A stretch of DNA of 64,000 nt from Magnolia sinica (GCF_029962835.1 NC_080579.1:81361959-81425958), one strand, 5' to 3'; shown: positions 1 to 12,536, numbered from the stretch's first letter. Program-made: numbers and translations. Notes: generated from the letters alone by a model not told the origin.

Positions 1-484
1 TTTTATATTTGCATCATTTTTTAACTTAATTCTTCATTTGAATAAATTAATAGAGGTATAAAGTAGATGTCAAGAAGAACAATTGAATTTAATGAGACTA
101 GATCATACTAATTCTCAACCATAATGTGGTGAGAATCAGTTTCAATCACACAAATAACATAATACCTTCTTCTGTCATGCTGCGATGTGGTGCCCTTTCA
201 TTTGCCCTAACTTTTGAAAGTTTATTAGGCATCTGGTGGGGCAATGACGTGGTGCCTTATTTTTGGCCCACTAAACTTTTGTTAGGCACCAACTTTCAAA
301 AGGTTGTCGGATACATGTTCGGCCGGCCAATTTGTCTAGTGGACCAATGAAATGGTGCCACATCACATCATAAAGAAAGTCGGAGTTAACAACATCCCCT
401 ACTTGATCGGACCAATTTCAAAAGAACATGATTTGTGTTGGCCGGAGTGGCTTTAGATGATCCTGTGAACCACTGAGCTTGGTG

Positions 485-780
485 CTTTCGAGCCGTGGGT
501 GTTTTATATCCAGAGTGTCCATCCAATTTTCCAGCTCATTTTATGGAACTTGAAAACAAAGAGGATCTAAATCCTAGGCTGACCACACTAAGTGTCGATT
601 AAATAGTCACCATTAAAAACTCCCCGAGGCCTACCATGATGTTTATTTGCATCCAAACTGTTGATATGGTCACGTGGATCGGATGAATAGAAAACACAAA
701 TATCAGCTTGATCTAGAACTTTTGTGACCTTAAAGAAGTTTTTAAGGGCGGATATTCAATCGCCACAGATTCCTAGTGTG
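485..780. mobile_element. Truncated shared-core MITE
   Basis: Core motifs appear in order: gagtgtccatccaattttcc, aggctgaccacac, atgatgtttatttgcatcc, aacacaaatatcagcttg, agaagtttttaa. The right arm is missing and the next element begins at 789. Confidence 0.65.
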
Positions 781-788
781 GTCTACTG

Positions 789-1322
789 AGGGCAGATTAG
801 GTGAGACCCTGGATCCATCCAGGTAGATGGGACCCTGACTGTGGGGCTCACAGTGATGTATGTACCTTAAATCCACAAAGTCCAACCATTTTGATAGCTC
901 ATTTTAGGACATGGCCCCGATAAATGAAGCTCACTCAAGTCTTAAGTGGACCACACTGTAGGAAACATCCAAATGATTGAATCCTCACCATTAAAAACTT
1001 CATGGATTCCATCGGAATGTTTATTTTCCAATCCAACCTATTGATAAGGTCAAAAACACCCTGACCATGAGACCACACAAATATCATTTTCATCTTCATC
1101 TAAAGCTTTTGTGGCCACGAGAAGTTTTTAACGGTCAATCATCACTGTTTTCTATACTATGGTCAATCTGAGATTTGAATCCACATCATTTTGTCACCAT
1201 CCCTTAAAATGAGCTTTGAATACAGATACACAGCTTAGATACAGTAAAATAAATCACAGTGGGGCCCACAGTCAAGGTCCCACCCACCTCGGTGGATCCG
1301 GAGTCTCGCCTAATCCGCTCCC
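789..1322. mobile_element. Shared-core MITE with 'attaggtgagaccc' terminal module
   Basis: The outer arms agattaggtgagaccctgga and ggagtctcgcctaatccgct are inverted copies, and the common core lies inside. A near 9-bp target duplication (ggtctactg at 780-788, ggtctacct at 1323-1331) is visible. Confidence 0.78.
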
Positions 1323-1989
1323 GGTCTACCTGAGTTTGGGTCTGCTTGACTTTTGGCTCATGCCCTGAAATGAGCCGAAAAACAGATGAACGGTTGAATA
1401 TAAAACACATACGTCACCACCAAAGCCGCATCTGGGTGGGTCATCTCGAAATGTGGCACGTCGAATCGGCTTCCCCTGCAAAGACATCACGGTGGGCCCC
1501 ACATCCTGGGATTTTCATTCCAATGTGGTGCACTGGCTCAAAATGAGAGCCGTTCATCAGGTGGTCCCACCATTTAGATACTCTGAACAAAAATGGGGAC
1601 TGTCGACTGATCATGCTGGCCACATTGTTAGCGACAAGCTGAGGACTCAGGAAAAAAAAAATATGCTGAACTTTTTCTAACCGTCCATTTATTTCAGACA
1701 TTGTGGGCCCACATGATCAATGGACTGGCCTTATTTTGGTAATGGGCATCTATACGGTGGTATTTGCCTGATGTACGGCTGGGATGTCCTGTCCATTTAA
1801 CGTATCGGTATATATGCACTTGGGGTTTGCATGCCTCCTTGTGTTGAGTGCTTGTACTGTAGTTTTCTTGAAAGAAGTGAGCAAGGAGGGGCCATCACTC
1901 CCCTTTAAAAGGACAGCCCCTTGGTAAAAACGAGAGGGCCATCTTGATATTTTCTAGGGATGTGGATTGCCTGTTGAAGGACGTGGCGC

Positions 1990-2445
1990 AAGCTATGTGG
2001 AACCCACCATGATGTATGTATTTTATCCTCACCGTTCATCTATTTTTCCGGTTCATTTTAGACCATGAGACAAAAATCGATGCAGATCCAAATCTCAAGT
2101 GGACCACACCACAGAAAAAGTGGGGATTGAACTCTTACCGTTGAAACTTCCTAGGGCCACCGTGATATTTTATTTTCCATCCAACCTGTACATGTTCACA
2201 CAGATTTGGATGAATGTAAAACACAAATATAAGCTTGGTCCAAAACTTCTGTCCCCGAGAAGTTTTCAACGGTGGTCGTTCAATCTCCATTGTTTTATGT
2301 GGTGTGGTTCACTTGAACCTTGGATCTAAAATAATTTTTAGTGCAATGTCCTAAAATGAGTTAGAAAAGCGGATGGACGGCGTGGATAAAGCACATACAT
2401 CACGGTGGGTCCCATGGGCCATGTCATGCCACTGCATCGCTTGGC
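1990..2445. mobile_element. Shared-core MITE, both arms present
   Basis: The left arm (ccaccatgatgtatgtattt, accgttcatctatttttccg) and the right arm (gcggatggacggcgtggata, acatacatcacggtgggtcc) are inverted copies around the usual core. I could not settle the outer boundaries or target duplication. Confidence 0.75.
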
Positions 2446-2917
2446 GGGTGCGACAGGGAATCCGCTTGCCTTCCAATTTCGTGTTTTCGTTCTGCGAGCT
2501 CATTTTAGGGGTAGATTTCTCAACTGCAGACCATGAATATCCATATACTTGCATATTTCCACCGTAATATTTCCACTGCATATTAGAGGACATTTAGTTG
2601 AATCCAAGCCGTCCAACCCAGATATAAATGGGGTCATAACTCAAATAGTCAGATTGATTAAAAACCCACAAATTATGGTTATCTATTTCAGGAATTTGGA
2701 CCGTTGATTGCTTTCCCTTTTGACTGTTCATTCGATGGTCACCAATCAGACGGTTAAGGTCAACCTTCCAATCTAATTTGGGTTATGAGCCATCCAAGAT
2801 TTTGATAACACGTGTAATTATTGTGACCATATGTGTGGAATTATTGTGACCATATACTTAACTACCCTCTATTAGATGGCAGGAAAAACAGCTAATGACT
2901 CGCTCCTTACCGGTCAT

Positions 2918-3475
2918 GCATTAATGCGGACGCGGATTAGCTCCTGTCAGGTTGAGTCGCGAGACTCGCTAAAAGTGACGTCACCAATTTCTGTGGGGCC
3001 TACAGTGATGCATGTGTTGTATCCACACCGCCCATGCATTTAGAGAGATCATTTTAGGACATGATGCAAAGAATGAGGCAGATCCAGTGCTGGAGTGGAC
3101 CCCACCACCGAAAACAGAGGGGAGAGTGAAACCCACAGTTGAAACCTTCCTAAGGCTCACAATGATGTTTATTTGAGATCCAAGCGGTTCATAAGTTAAA
3201 CGCAGACGTGAAAGAAGGGAAAACACAAATATCAAGTTGGTCCAAAACTTTTGTGGCCCTTAAAACCTTTTAATGGTGATCTGTGGTGGGGTCTAATCCA
3301 ACCTTTATCTGCCTCATTTTTTGAATCATGCTTTAAAATAATCTCTCCAAAAGTATGGACGATGGGGGTACAACACATGCGTGATGTTGGCCTCACAGAA
3401 CTTGGATGTCACTTCCTTGACAAGTCTCGATACTTAATCTATAAGTAGCTAATCTTGCGTCTGCTCACATTAATG
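2918..3475. mobile_element. Shared-core MITE with 'attaatgcggacgc' terminal module
   Basis: The outer ends gcattaatgcggacgcggat and cgtctgctcacattaatgc are inverted. Both also contain a gtgacgtcac or gtcacttcc block just outside the core. It abuts the next element. Confidence 0.7.
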
Positions 3476-4137
3476 CGGGATGCAAGATTAGCTACTGAAC
3501 GCGACCGTAGCAATTCTGACTACTGAAGTGACATTACGACGTAACGGGAGCTCCACTTTGATATATGTAATCCACACACATCATCCATCAATTTGAACTT
3601 ATCATTTTAGAGCATGGATAAAATGAATTAGATCTAAAGCCCAAGTCGACCTTACTATAGAACACTGTGGCGACAGTGCCACCTACGGTTGAAACCTTTC
3701 TATCGCCCACAATATATTTATTTGAATCATGTTTATAAGTTTTTTTTTTTTTTCTGTTTTTCACAAGCACCCGACACACACCTACACAAGCCGTAGTGGA
3801 ATTTCACCACCTATGGGTATCGAACACACCTATTCATAAGTTAACATGTACATGGAACGAGGGAAAACACAAATATCACCATTATCGAAAACTTCTGTAG
3901 CCTAGAAACGTTTTTCATGGTAGGTATTTAATCTCTACTGTTTTCTGTGGTGGTGTCCAGTTGAGCTTTGGATCTTCTTCATTCTTTGGATCATGCCCTA
4001 GAATGATCTCTCCAAATGGATGAAGGGTGTGGATACAACACATACATGATTGTAGGGCCCACAAACATGGTGACGTCACTTCAGCACGGAGACTAGCTAT
4101 GGTCGAGTTCAGTATCTAATCAGCGTCCGTTAATGTG
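3466..4137. mobile_element. Shared-core MITE with 'attaatgcggg' terminal module, carrying a SINE-like insert
   Basis: The ends ttaatgcgggatgcaagatt and taatcagcgtccgttaa are inverted copies. The core includes a 3742-3835 insertion. It overlaps or abuts the preceding element at the shared cattaatgcg, suggesting one inserted beside or into the other. Confidence 0.7.
3742..3835 (-). mobile_element. SINE-like short insert with poly-A tail
   Basis: Read on the minus strand it has a B-box-like gttcgataccc and ends in a run of A (a T run at 3740-3753 on plus). ATAAGTT flanks it (3735-3741 and 3836-3842), splitting the host MITE. A related piece lies at 17543-17645. Confidence 0.55.
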
Positions 4138-4139
4138 AG

Positions 4140-5150
4140 TGTAAATGAGTCCATGCACACAACGACTGGGCCAGCTCAATCATCACACTAATGAATTGAA
4201 TTTTGACTTATACACGTGCTATACATGGCCAGCCCAAAAGGTCGCGATCTGGGAAGGTGAGCCAACTGCAAAAACCTTACCTCATTTTAAATTGCAGTTG
4301 CAACTCGCAAGCGTGGAGCATGAATGGTGAGTAACTGCGATCAGCTGTACGGTGGTTAATTCGCTCCTTAGACTATTTTAAAAAATTGGACCACCCACGC
4401 CCATCTCACGTTGGTAATCAAACCTATGACTTCAACCTTGAAATTTAGTGTATTTGCGCCCAAGTGATCTATGGTTATCTCATCGACAATATGGCCCCTT
4501 TAACGGTACGTCCGTGCAGGTTATAAAATTTACAATTTATGTAAAAATAATTAAAGAAATTGAAAATATAAAGATATGTTGAAGCACATGTAATCATGCT
4601 GTCCTTAAAAGCATTATTCACCTCTTCTCAAAATGTTTGAAAATGTTAATATGTTATGGACAAACTACTTCTACAATATGACAAGCGTGGGTGTGGTTCT
4701 GTGATCAGCAAATATGAATAACCACGAATGTAGCTCTTTATACCTAACTTTTTCTGGCAGATAAAAAAAAAAAAGAAGAAAAATCTCATATTAAAAAATT
4801 TTAGTTCATTGTTTTGGTTTGTTTCTTAAGATCTTTTGTCTAAGGTTCGTATGAACCTTGATGACTGATCAGAGTACATTGTTGCTCTTATTGCTTAGTT
4901 GTAAGTGAGAATGATTCAAATGTTGGTGATGGTCCAATGAACCATCCAAGCACTGTTTATATAGGCCATGGTTGTTGACGTTTTGGTCCAGGGTCATAGT
5001 TCAATATGACCGTTATATGGCTGTTGGTGAGAAACTAGTCGTTATTGGCAGTTTCTGACCGTTATACATGTGAGACAACTAGTTGCTACGTGCTAGCCGT
5101 TTAGACTTATTGGCTAGTCGTTTTATGATTGTTGGGCTAGCCACATGCAA
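4140..5150. other. No recognisable gene
   Basis: AT-rich sequence with a 12-base A run near 4765. The stretch 4960-5150, with repeated gaccgttat and ctagtcgt motifs, resembles decayed copia-type LTR sequence, but I cannot bound it. Confidence 0.5.
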
Positions 5151-5153
5151 CTA

Positions 5154-5345
5154 GAGTTGGGCAGAAACGGGACCGATCCAATGGATCCAACCCAATCTGA
5201 TCCAAACCGAAGGCCAAGATCAGGTCGGATCGAGTTGGCTCGGTCAAATCCGATTGTAAATCGAATCGAGTTTGGATCAATGGTCAATCCGAACTGATTC
5301 GATCCGAAATCCGATCCAATTGGATCTGATTTGATCCGCACAATG
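5154..5345. mobile_element. hAT-type terminus with GATCCGA-rich subterminal region
   Basis: tagagttgggca starts a stretch dense in gatccaa/gatccga motifs, the same as the ends of the hAT element at 7038. It is probably the left end of the element whose decayed transposase lies at 5560-6960. The right end was not found. Confidence 0.55.
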
Positions 5346-5550
5346 TTTATTCAATATTGTTTCTTGTAATGTTGTCCACTTGAGATTGGGATATACCTCA
5401 TTTTTAGCTTAATACCATAAAATGATCTAGAAAAATAGATGGACGACATGGATGAAATAAATACATCATTGTGGGGTCCACAGAGCACCAACTACCAGCC
5501 ATTGGCGGGTAGCACGGGGAGTAGGCAATCCATCTTCTCACCCGTGGCTC
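5345..5550. mobile_element. Half copy of the shared-core MITE
   Basis: Only the right arm is seen: tccacttgagattgggat, ccataaaatgatctagaaaa, agatggacgacatgg, tacatcattgtggggtccac, then gggtagcacggggagtagg. The last block matches the terminal module of the element at 54575. Confidence 0.65.
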
Positions 5551-5559
5551 AAGGTGCAG

Positions 5560-6960
5560 TATTGTCTTTTATAGCTCCCAAAGTTTCTACATAGAAATTA
5601 TATAAATCTTCAACTGCATCACAAATCTTATTAACTTCAGTGGAACTCTTTTCACCATACAACTTTTTAAAAAATGAATATAACCATGAACATCTTGTAT
5701 CGAGAATCAAGAATGACTGCAACAACCATTACCAGACTGCACTTAAACCAGTACTTATTAATTGTAAAAAGTTTGATGCACTACAGTTTTTATACACAAC
5801 ATCTTTTACTCTCTAAAGTTTTGACAGAAATATATTTATTTTTAGATACTTGCTTCATGAAAAGATTTTCAGTGTGTCGTAAAAAACTGAAAGGAACTTG
5901 TGAACTACTTTAACTCTTGTCCAATCATCATCAGAAGGCAACCACTAATACGCACTATCACGTCCGCATAGTGAGACAATGTATCTATGAAAGCTATCGC
6001 TAAATCCAACATTTCGTAAGTTGAATTATAATGTGTCATGACATCCAGCTTCATCATTTTCAACCGTTTCACGATCTCATTTCATGTATTTAATCGTGAA
6101 AGTAACCCTCATATATATTTCTCACTCTCTTATGTTCTCGATCATTGGATCAATCGTTTTAAGCCCATCTTGTACAATCAAGTTTATGATGTGGGCATAA
6201 CACCTAATATAAAATATTTTCCCACCAAAATAGAAGTCACAAGTGGACCTAAACCGGTTCCGTAAATTTGTTATCACACTATTGTTTGCAAAGGCATTGT
6301 CTAGAGTTATCGATGAGATTTTCTTCTTAATGTCCCACTCCACAAGGCATCTATAAATGCGGTTTGAAATCATCAAATCAGTGTAAGGAAGTACAAGATA
6401 ACGGAAGTTTATAACTCTTTTGCAGAGCCTTCATTCGGTATCAACGTAATGTACATTTCATAACATATACCCCTTTTGTTGATTGGATATCATTCACAAA
6501 TATGATATTACAATGATTCAGAAAACCGATGTCAACTTTCCTTTCAACTTGACCTTCTCGCTTAAATACATCTTCATGCACAATCTCTTTATTATTGTAA
6601 AGGAGACCTTCTTGTATATGGTGTTAAGGCCCTGCTTAATTTGATAAAAGTTGGACTCTCTACCATATGAAATGATTTTTTATTCGCAATAATAAATATA
6701 GATACTAATTCATTCACATGGTCTCTGTTATACTATATGTAGACAAGGTATATTGCGACGGATTACAAAGATTAGGTAAATGAAAGTATCTGTTAGCCTA
6801 AGGTATGACTTCTCACTTTTTTTTGACACTTCAAAATATATTTTTTTCGGAGTTCTGGTTGACCCATCTACTTGTTTAACATATTAAACCTTGCAGTACA
6901 TGCATTTTACTGAACTCTATGACTGTAAAGTACTAATATCAATGGGCACCTCTTCATCTT
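5560..6960 (-). pseudogene. Decayed hAT transposase (RICESLEEPER type)
   Basis: On the minus strand, 6122-6376 is open for 84 codons. It contains SITLDNAFANNSVITNLRNR and RCYAHIINLIVQDGLK, the central RNase-H-fold region of plant hAT transposases. Downstream (about 5750-5560) further transposase sequence is readable across stops and frame changes (for example EVNKICDAVEDLYNFYVETL). No intact catalytic ORF or dimerisation domain remains, so it is non-functional. Confidence 0.75.
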
Positions 6961-7929
6961 GTAGACATAAGCCTTCATCCAAGATCATCGGCCAAGTGAT
7001 TGACAAACCGTCGGGGGTACTGAAATTTCCTCGTTAGTAGAGTTGGGCATGTCGAGTCCGATCCGGTGGATCCAACCTGATCAGGCCCGATCCGACCCGT
7101 TCTGAACCGAACTGACTGTCTAGATCGGTGCGGATCGAGCGCATCCATCCAGATCCGATTGTTTTTCGGGTCGAGTTCGGATAGTGGTCTATCCGGATCG
7201 ATCCGATCCGAAAACCCAAATCGAAAGTATCCGAACCGATCCAACCCGACTCAATTCGGAGTGAGTAGTCAGGTAGTATAAATACACACGGTCTGCATCA
7301 GACTTTACTCTCCACACACCATATTTAAGGCGGGACCAACCTCTTGAACAGCTAAGATCTCAAGGTGAGTTCCAAACCCTAAATCTCTTTATATCCACCG
7401 ATCTAACATCTCCTAAAAAACCCTAGCATTTTTCACCATACGTGACTAGATCGAATGCATCCCGATATATTAAAAGACAAATCCATATATCTGAAATCAA
7501 ATGCATCCCGACGTATTATAATAAGAAATGTCACAAATCTAGTGGTAGAATATGGACCTTTTTTGATCATCCAAACTGTTTATTTGATAGGGATCTGCAT
7601 GGATGGGCCATTATCAAAAGATATCTAAGGATGGGTTATTCCATCTTTGATGATGAAAAGGTTATGGTGACTGTTCTTGTTATCGAGAGCTTGAAATAAT
7701 CTAATGCAACCTTTAATTTTTTACTTTCCACCATATAAAGTGAGACTCATCGTATAAATGGTTCAGATTAATGGAAGTTAACCCAGATTCAAAGGCTAAA
7801 ATCTTGATGTGTCGTATTTTAATACATCGGATGTATTTGAGCAAACCTCTTTGAAGAATACTTCTACAGTTGGGGTTAGGAATAATTATAGCTGTTGTAC
7901 ATGTCGTGCGAAGACAAGTAGTGACACTC

Positions 7930-8290
7930 CTCAAGTTTCGAGTTGTACGAACGGTTCAAAGGATATCAAAGTTATATGGGCCCCACTGTGATGTATTTAT
8001 TATATCTACACCGTTCATATATTTTTAGAGATCATTATAAAGCATTATCCAAAAAATGAATAATATCCAAAGATCATCTGGACCACACCACAAGTAGTAG
8101 CAAAGATAATGATTTTCACCGTTAAACAATTCGTGTGGTCCAATTGATAGTTAGATTTGTCTTATTTTTTGTCTCAAGCCCTAAGACGAGGCCGCCAAAT
8201 GGATGGACGGCTTGGATATAACACACACCCCATGATCAGACCCACAGAACTTGCTAACATCAATACAGCAACGTAAAGCCAAAGTGCACG
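7930..8290. mobile_element. Shared-core MITE with 'gagttgtacgaacgg' module
   Basis: Left block cgagttgtacgaacggttc, then gggccccactgtgatgtatt, core, and the right arm aaatggatggacggcttgga. It is inserted in, or has been carried by, the hAT element at 7038. Confidence 0.68.
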
Positions 8291-8339
8291 TCAACGTTAC
8301 ATAGTTGCACTTTCATGCCATGCACGTTAACACCTGTGC

Positions 8340-8545
8340 CTCAAGCTCCGAGTTGTACGAACGGCTCAAATGAAATTAAAATTACATGGGCCCCACAGTG
8401 ATGTATTTATTATATCCATATTGTTTATCCATTTTTCATGATCATTTTAGAGCATTTGAAAAAAATGAATCATATCTAAAGCTTAAATGGACCACACTGA
8501 AAAATAGCATCGAGGATAATGATTTTACCGTTAAAAACATTTGAT
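8340..8545. mobile_element. Half copy of the same MITE subtype
   Basis: It repeats gagttgtacgaacggctc and gggccccacagtgatgtatt, then breaks off in the core at accgttaaaaaca, running straight into hAT subterminal sequence. Confidence 0.65.
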
Positions 8546-8759
8546 CCGAATTGCACCTAACCCAATCCAACTCGGTTTCCCTGACCGAGTCGAACTCGGT
8601 TCGGGTCGGGCTAACCGTACATTGGATCGGTTCGAGTCGAATGTCCCGGACTTAGTCCTAGATCGGACCGAGTTCGAGTCACCCTATACAGATTTCGGAC
8701 TGAACTGAGTTGGACCCAATCCAATCCGACTCGGTCCGATGCCCAGCTCTACTCATTAG

Positions 8760-9380
8760 TCATCTACTAATTAAAAGATACTAAATTAGATTAGCACTAT
8801 ACTACTTTAAAAGTTTATGTTAAACCCTAAATTAGTCACCCATCTAAGGTTGGATAGATTGTAATACTTTCAAATTCCTATTAAATGCTCATGTAAAAAT
8901 TTTGTTAGCATCTCCTCATGTCTATCCAGATAAGTTAATCTTTCATTTCATTCCCATGCCAAATAGCTAAGCAATGTGAAGATATTTGACATAGGAAATA
9001 AAAAGGAATAAACATATCTAGAAAGAAATGTGGAGATAAAATACAGATTAGGCATGAGTATTTAAATAGGTTATATGAAAGCATAATATCTATTTAACCT
9101 TGAACTGTCTAAAATGGGACAATTTAAGCAATTTTTATGCCACCAAAAACACACTACATATGTTTGGGCATATAGAAATCCTTAAATAGTCAACTAATTG
9201 TCTAATTCATAAAATAAACCACAATAGGCTAACTGTTTAATGCACAGTAATAAGCTAAGTAATAAGTAATGTAATCCATACTCATTATGCTAACTAATGC
9301 ACAGTAATAAGCTAAACCATAATCAATGTAATCTATAATTCGCAAAAATAAACCACTAATTATTTAATTAAAAAAATAAC
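8760..9380. other. No recognisable gene
   Basis: AT-rich sequence. A short block (tgcacagtaataagctaa) is repeated near 9241 and 9298. I see nothing else. Confidence 0.5.
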
Positions 9381-9655
9381 CGTTTAGGATTTATGGTTTA
9401 GGTTTAAGGTTTAGGGCTTAGGTTTAGGGTATATGAATTAGGTTTAAGGGTTTAGGGTTTGGGGCTTGGGTTTAGGGTTTGGGGCTTATATTTTAGGGTT
9501 TATAAATTAGGTTTAGGGTTGAGGGTTTAGTTTTAGGGATTTGGGTTTAGGCCATAGGTTAGGGATTAGGTTTTAGGGTTTATGAATTAGGTTTAGGATT
9601 TATGTATTATGTTTAGGGTTTAGGGTTTGAATTTAGGGTTAGTTTAAGATTTAGA
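9381..9655. repeat. Degenerate telomere-like (TTTAGGG)n tract
   Basis: About 275 bp of gtttagggtt-type units, the plant telomere repeat in the G-rich orientation, heavily mutated with intrusions such as atgaattaggttta. It is internal to the window and decayed, so it is an interstitial tract, not a chromosome end. Confidence 0.85.
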
Positions 9656-9840
9656 AATGGCTCAGCCCAAGCTAGCTCGGACGCATCACAGCCAACCCAG
9701 CCACACCCGAGCTAGCCCGAACGCACCACAACTAACCTGAACACACCCAAGCCAGCCCGGACGCACCATAACTAGCCCGATCGCACCCGAGCCAGCCCAA
9801 TGCACCACACGGTCTACACCCAATCCAGACGCACCCAATT
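9655..9840. repeat. Short tandem repeat of an 'agcccgaacgcacc' type unit
   Basis: Blocks such as cacccgagctagcccgaacg recur with variation about five times, directly after the telomere-like tract and before a hAT end. Confidence 0.6.
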
Positions 9841-9904
9841 TCAACCACACTCGATCCCAATTTCACAAACCCTCCCAAATTAAAAATTAATAAAATAAAA
9901 CTTA

Positions 9905-10162
9905 ATAAATAGGTGTGTGTGTGTGTGTACTTGAACCTGTGTCGAGTCGGGTTTCAGATCGAGTCGAGTCTAAACGAGTTGGGTTTTGGGTTAAGTCGGG
10001 TTACGTTATTGGGTAACTTGGACTTGGCTCGTTTTGAGTTCGGATTGGGCAAAGCCTACTCGGTTCGAATCGACTCACCCATTCGGTTCAGGTCGAGTTG
10101 GGTTTGAACGAGTCGGATAAGTCGAGTCAACCGAGTTGAGTCGTCCCATGCCCGACTCTAAT
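9905..10162. mobile_element. hAT-type right terminus with subterminal CGAGT repeats
   Basis: The segment ends cccatgcccgactcta, the inverted form of the tagagttgggcat ends seen elsewhere. It is dense in gagtcgag/gagttggg motifs. A (GT)n run lies at 9912-9927. The left end of this element was not identified. Confidence 0.6.
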
Positions 10163-10264
10163 AAGAAGTCTCATATATACAATGCAATGCACGAGACTTG
10201 ATATAATATTCACAGTGAATAAACTAAGTCTGTTTATAAGTAATCCCAATATAGAACACGATAA

Positions 10265-10780
10265 GGCCACATGCAAAGTTTTGGGTTACCTTAAAGGAAT
10301 TAAAAAACTATGACTATTTTATCGATACAAGTTAGATATCGAGTGCAGAGGACAATGGGTCCACCACAAAATGAGTATTCACCTCAAGAGTCGCAGTGGT
10401 CTCTTGAGGATCTAAGAAACAAACCAGCATATCATATTCAACGATGGAATCTGAATTTATAATTTTAGATATAACATGAAAAGAATTTAAGTGGCTAAGG
10501 AATTTTCAACTAGAAATGCAATTTATTTAAAGCATATATAGTCTGTATCACTTCATTGTGATCGTGAAACAACTTTAGCGTGAGCCTATAATGGCATATA
10601 TAATGGAAAGTCTATACATATTAATCCGAGACATTATTATGTGAGGCAATTGATTCAAAATGGAATCATTCCTATCACTTATATAACATCAAACAATAAT
10701 TTAGCTAATCTTTTCACAAAACCTCTAACAAGAAAAGTAATAAGGATTATCTCCAGAGGAATATAGTTGAAACTTTTTTA
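10265..10780 (+). pseudogene. Ty1/copia pol 3' end (RNase H), decayed
   Basis: In broken plus frames I can read copia RNase H landmarks: the tail of the SSKQ-T-S-MESEF-type motif at 10408-10470, and the YNGKS-HI-RH-VRQLI region near 10600-10660 followed by the NLA-LFTKPLT motif near 10700-10730. No integrase or RT precedes it in the window, so the element is 5' truncated. Confidence 0.7.
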
Positions 10781-11428
10781 TCAAAATATTAACCAGTGAT
10801 GGAAACCCAACCTAACACTATTAAATCACTAGTTATCAGGTTCAATGGGTGAAAACAAGTTACTAATATGTGGTGGGTTTCAGCACTAAATTTTATAAAA
10901 ATCTCATACAGGATGGAAAGTGTTGTCCATTACAAAAAGATGGCTAAGTTGTAAAACTCTTAATGAAGCCCAATCTTAATGACAAGTGTATAAAATGAAA
11001 CTGGGATACTAAAAGAACTTCATCTACGTTAACGTATAAGTGGTGCCATCTCTCATTAGAGTTAAAGTTTCTCTCAAGATCACTTATGAAAATAAGATAA
11101 GTATATGACAACTAAAAGTGCTAAGTAGGTCTAATATTAGGAATTTCATATATGTGTATGTGATTATGTGTGTGGTTTATTTAGTTATGTCATTTAAGAA
11201 TAACTGGTTCAAAGCCTAAAATACGAAGAATTTTGATGGGACTTTGAGATGCTTACACCTAGAAAATGTTTAAATCGAAAGATATATTTCTGTATACATA
11301 AGAATAGTCTCTCTTTTTCTAGTAGAAATTTTTATTATCCTTATTCAATCAAGGATTATTGAAATTTTATCTCAATTAGGTTGGTTAAATAGAATAATAT
11401 AAATGTTAAAATTTTGTACTTTCACTTT

Positions 11429-12536
11429 TGTTAAAATTCAAAGGATATTTGAATTCCATTTCATGTAAAACTTATTTCAAAAGTGAAAATTCTTAAAAAA
11501 AAAAAAAAAAAAAAAAAAAACTTTAGTCCCACATTGCTCAGAGAGGAAGAACCAGAGGGGTTTATAAGCTTTGAGTTTTCTAGCATTCTTACTTGAAGAA
11601 TGAAAGGAGAGTGCACGTGCAGTCGTGGGTGTGGGCTATAAGGTAGTATGGTTGTAGAGGTGTTTGTAGAGCATCTTGTACTTTGCACGTGTGTATCGTG
11701 TTGCGAATGGTGCTCCCATGCGACCTATCGCGGACTAACGATATTTGGTGTGAATAGGCTAAACCATTGCAGAATTGGCCATAGCGAGTATGTCCATTGC
11801 AAGATCGTCTGGAAGAGAGCAACTTTTTTACTTATCGGCCAATAGGTACGACCATCCCATTGATCAATTGGTGAATTTTGACCGTCATACTAGTTAATCG
11901 ATAGATAACGGCCATTGCGTCGATCGACCGGTGGATTTTAACCATTGTATGGATTGATCGATTATTATCGACTGTTTCACAGATCAACTGATGGATCTCG
12001 ACCGTTACTATATTTTGGTTAGCTGAATGTTTCTGTTTTGCCAAATAGTTGACAGATTCCAATGGTTATAAGAATCCGTTATTTTCACCTTTTGATTTAA
12101 GTCGCGTCTTTTCTTAAATGACTTGACTGTCATGAATGGTTTCAGATGTGTCTTTTAGAAATATCACTTTATGAAAATGCATGATCATTCATTCTCTATA
12201 AATCTTTTAGATAATTAAATATAACTACATCTATTTTCTTCTCCGTAAGCAATCGAAGTGACTTCTTTGTTTTTTACAATGCACAAAGTATGTCAAAATA
12301 GAAAATTGCATATTAAATTCCTATTGTAGAATCTTTGTGATTGTTGTATACTGATCCACCAAGGCTTGCTGTATCTTGGAAGCAGTTCGTTGGAAACCCG
12401 ACAACAATCTCATACCAACAAGAAGGGGCAAATAATGCTTCAAGGAGAGTGCATCTCATAAGTGCTTCATCCCTGTTGGTGATTTAATTTTCTGTTTTAT
12501 TTGATTTCAGTTTACTTCATTGTTATTTTCTCAACA
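11429..12536 (+). repeat. Probable 3' LTR of the copia element
   Basis: It starts tgttaaaattcaaag and ends ttattttctcaaca. It contains tagtcccacattgctc, a TATA-like ggtttataagc (11559) and a poly-A run (11494-11520). There is no PBS after the end, consistent with a 3' LTR. A diverged 36-37-bp repeat (gaccgtt ... gatcgaccgg type) lies at 11850-12010. No partner LTR is in the window, so boundaries rest on the TG/CA ends only. Confidence 0.6.

Larger units (their letters stand above)
7038..8751. mobile_element. Non-autonomous hAT element (1,714 bp) with 8-bp target duplication
   Basis: It begins tagagttgggcat and ends atgcccagctcta, inverted, each followed inwards by GATCCG/CGGATC-rich subterminal sequence. 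ctcgttag (7030-7037) and ctcattag (8752-8759) match at 7 of 8 bases. It contains no transposase, and carries one shared-core MITE and part of a second. Confidence 0.88.

Noticed and set aside
9381..9655. True telomere
   Set aside because: The tract is heavily mutated and flanked on both sides by transposon sequence.
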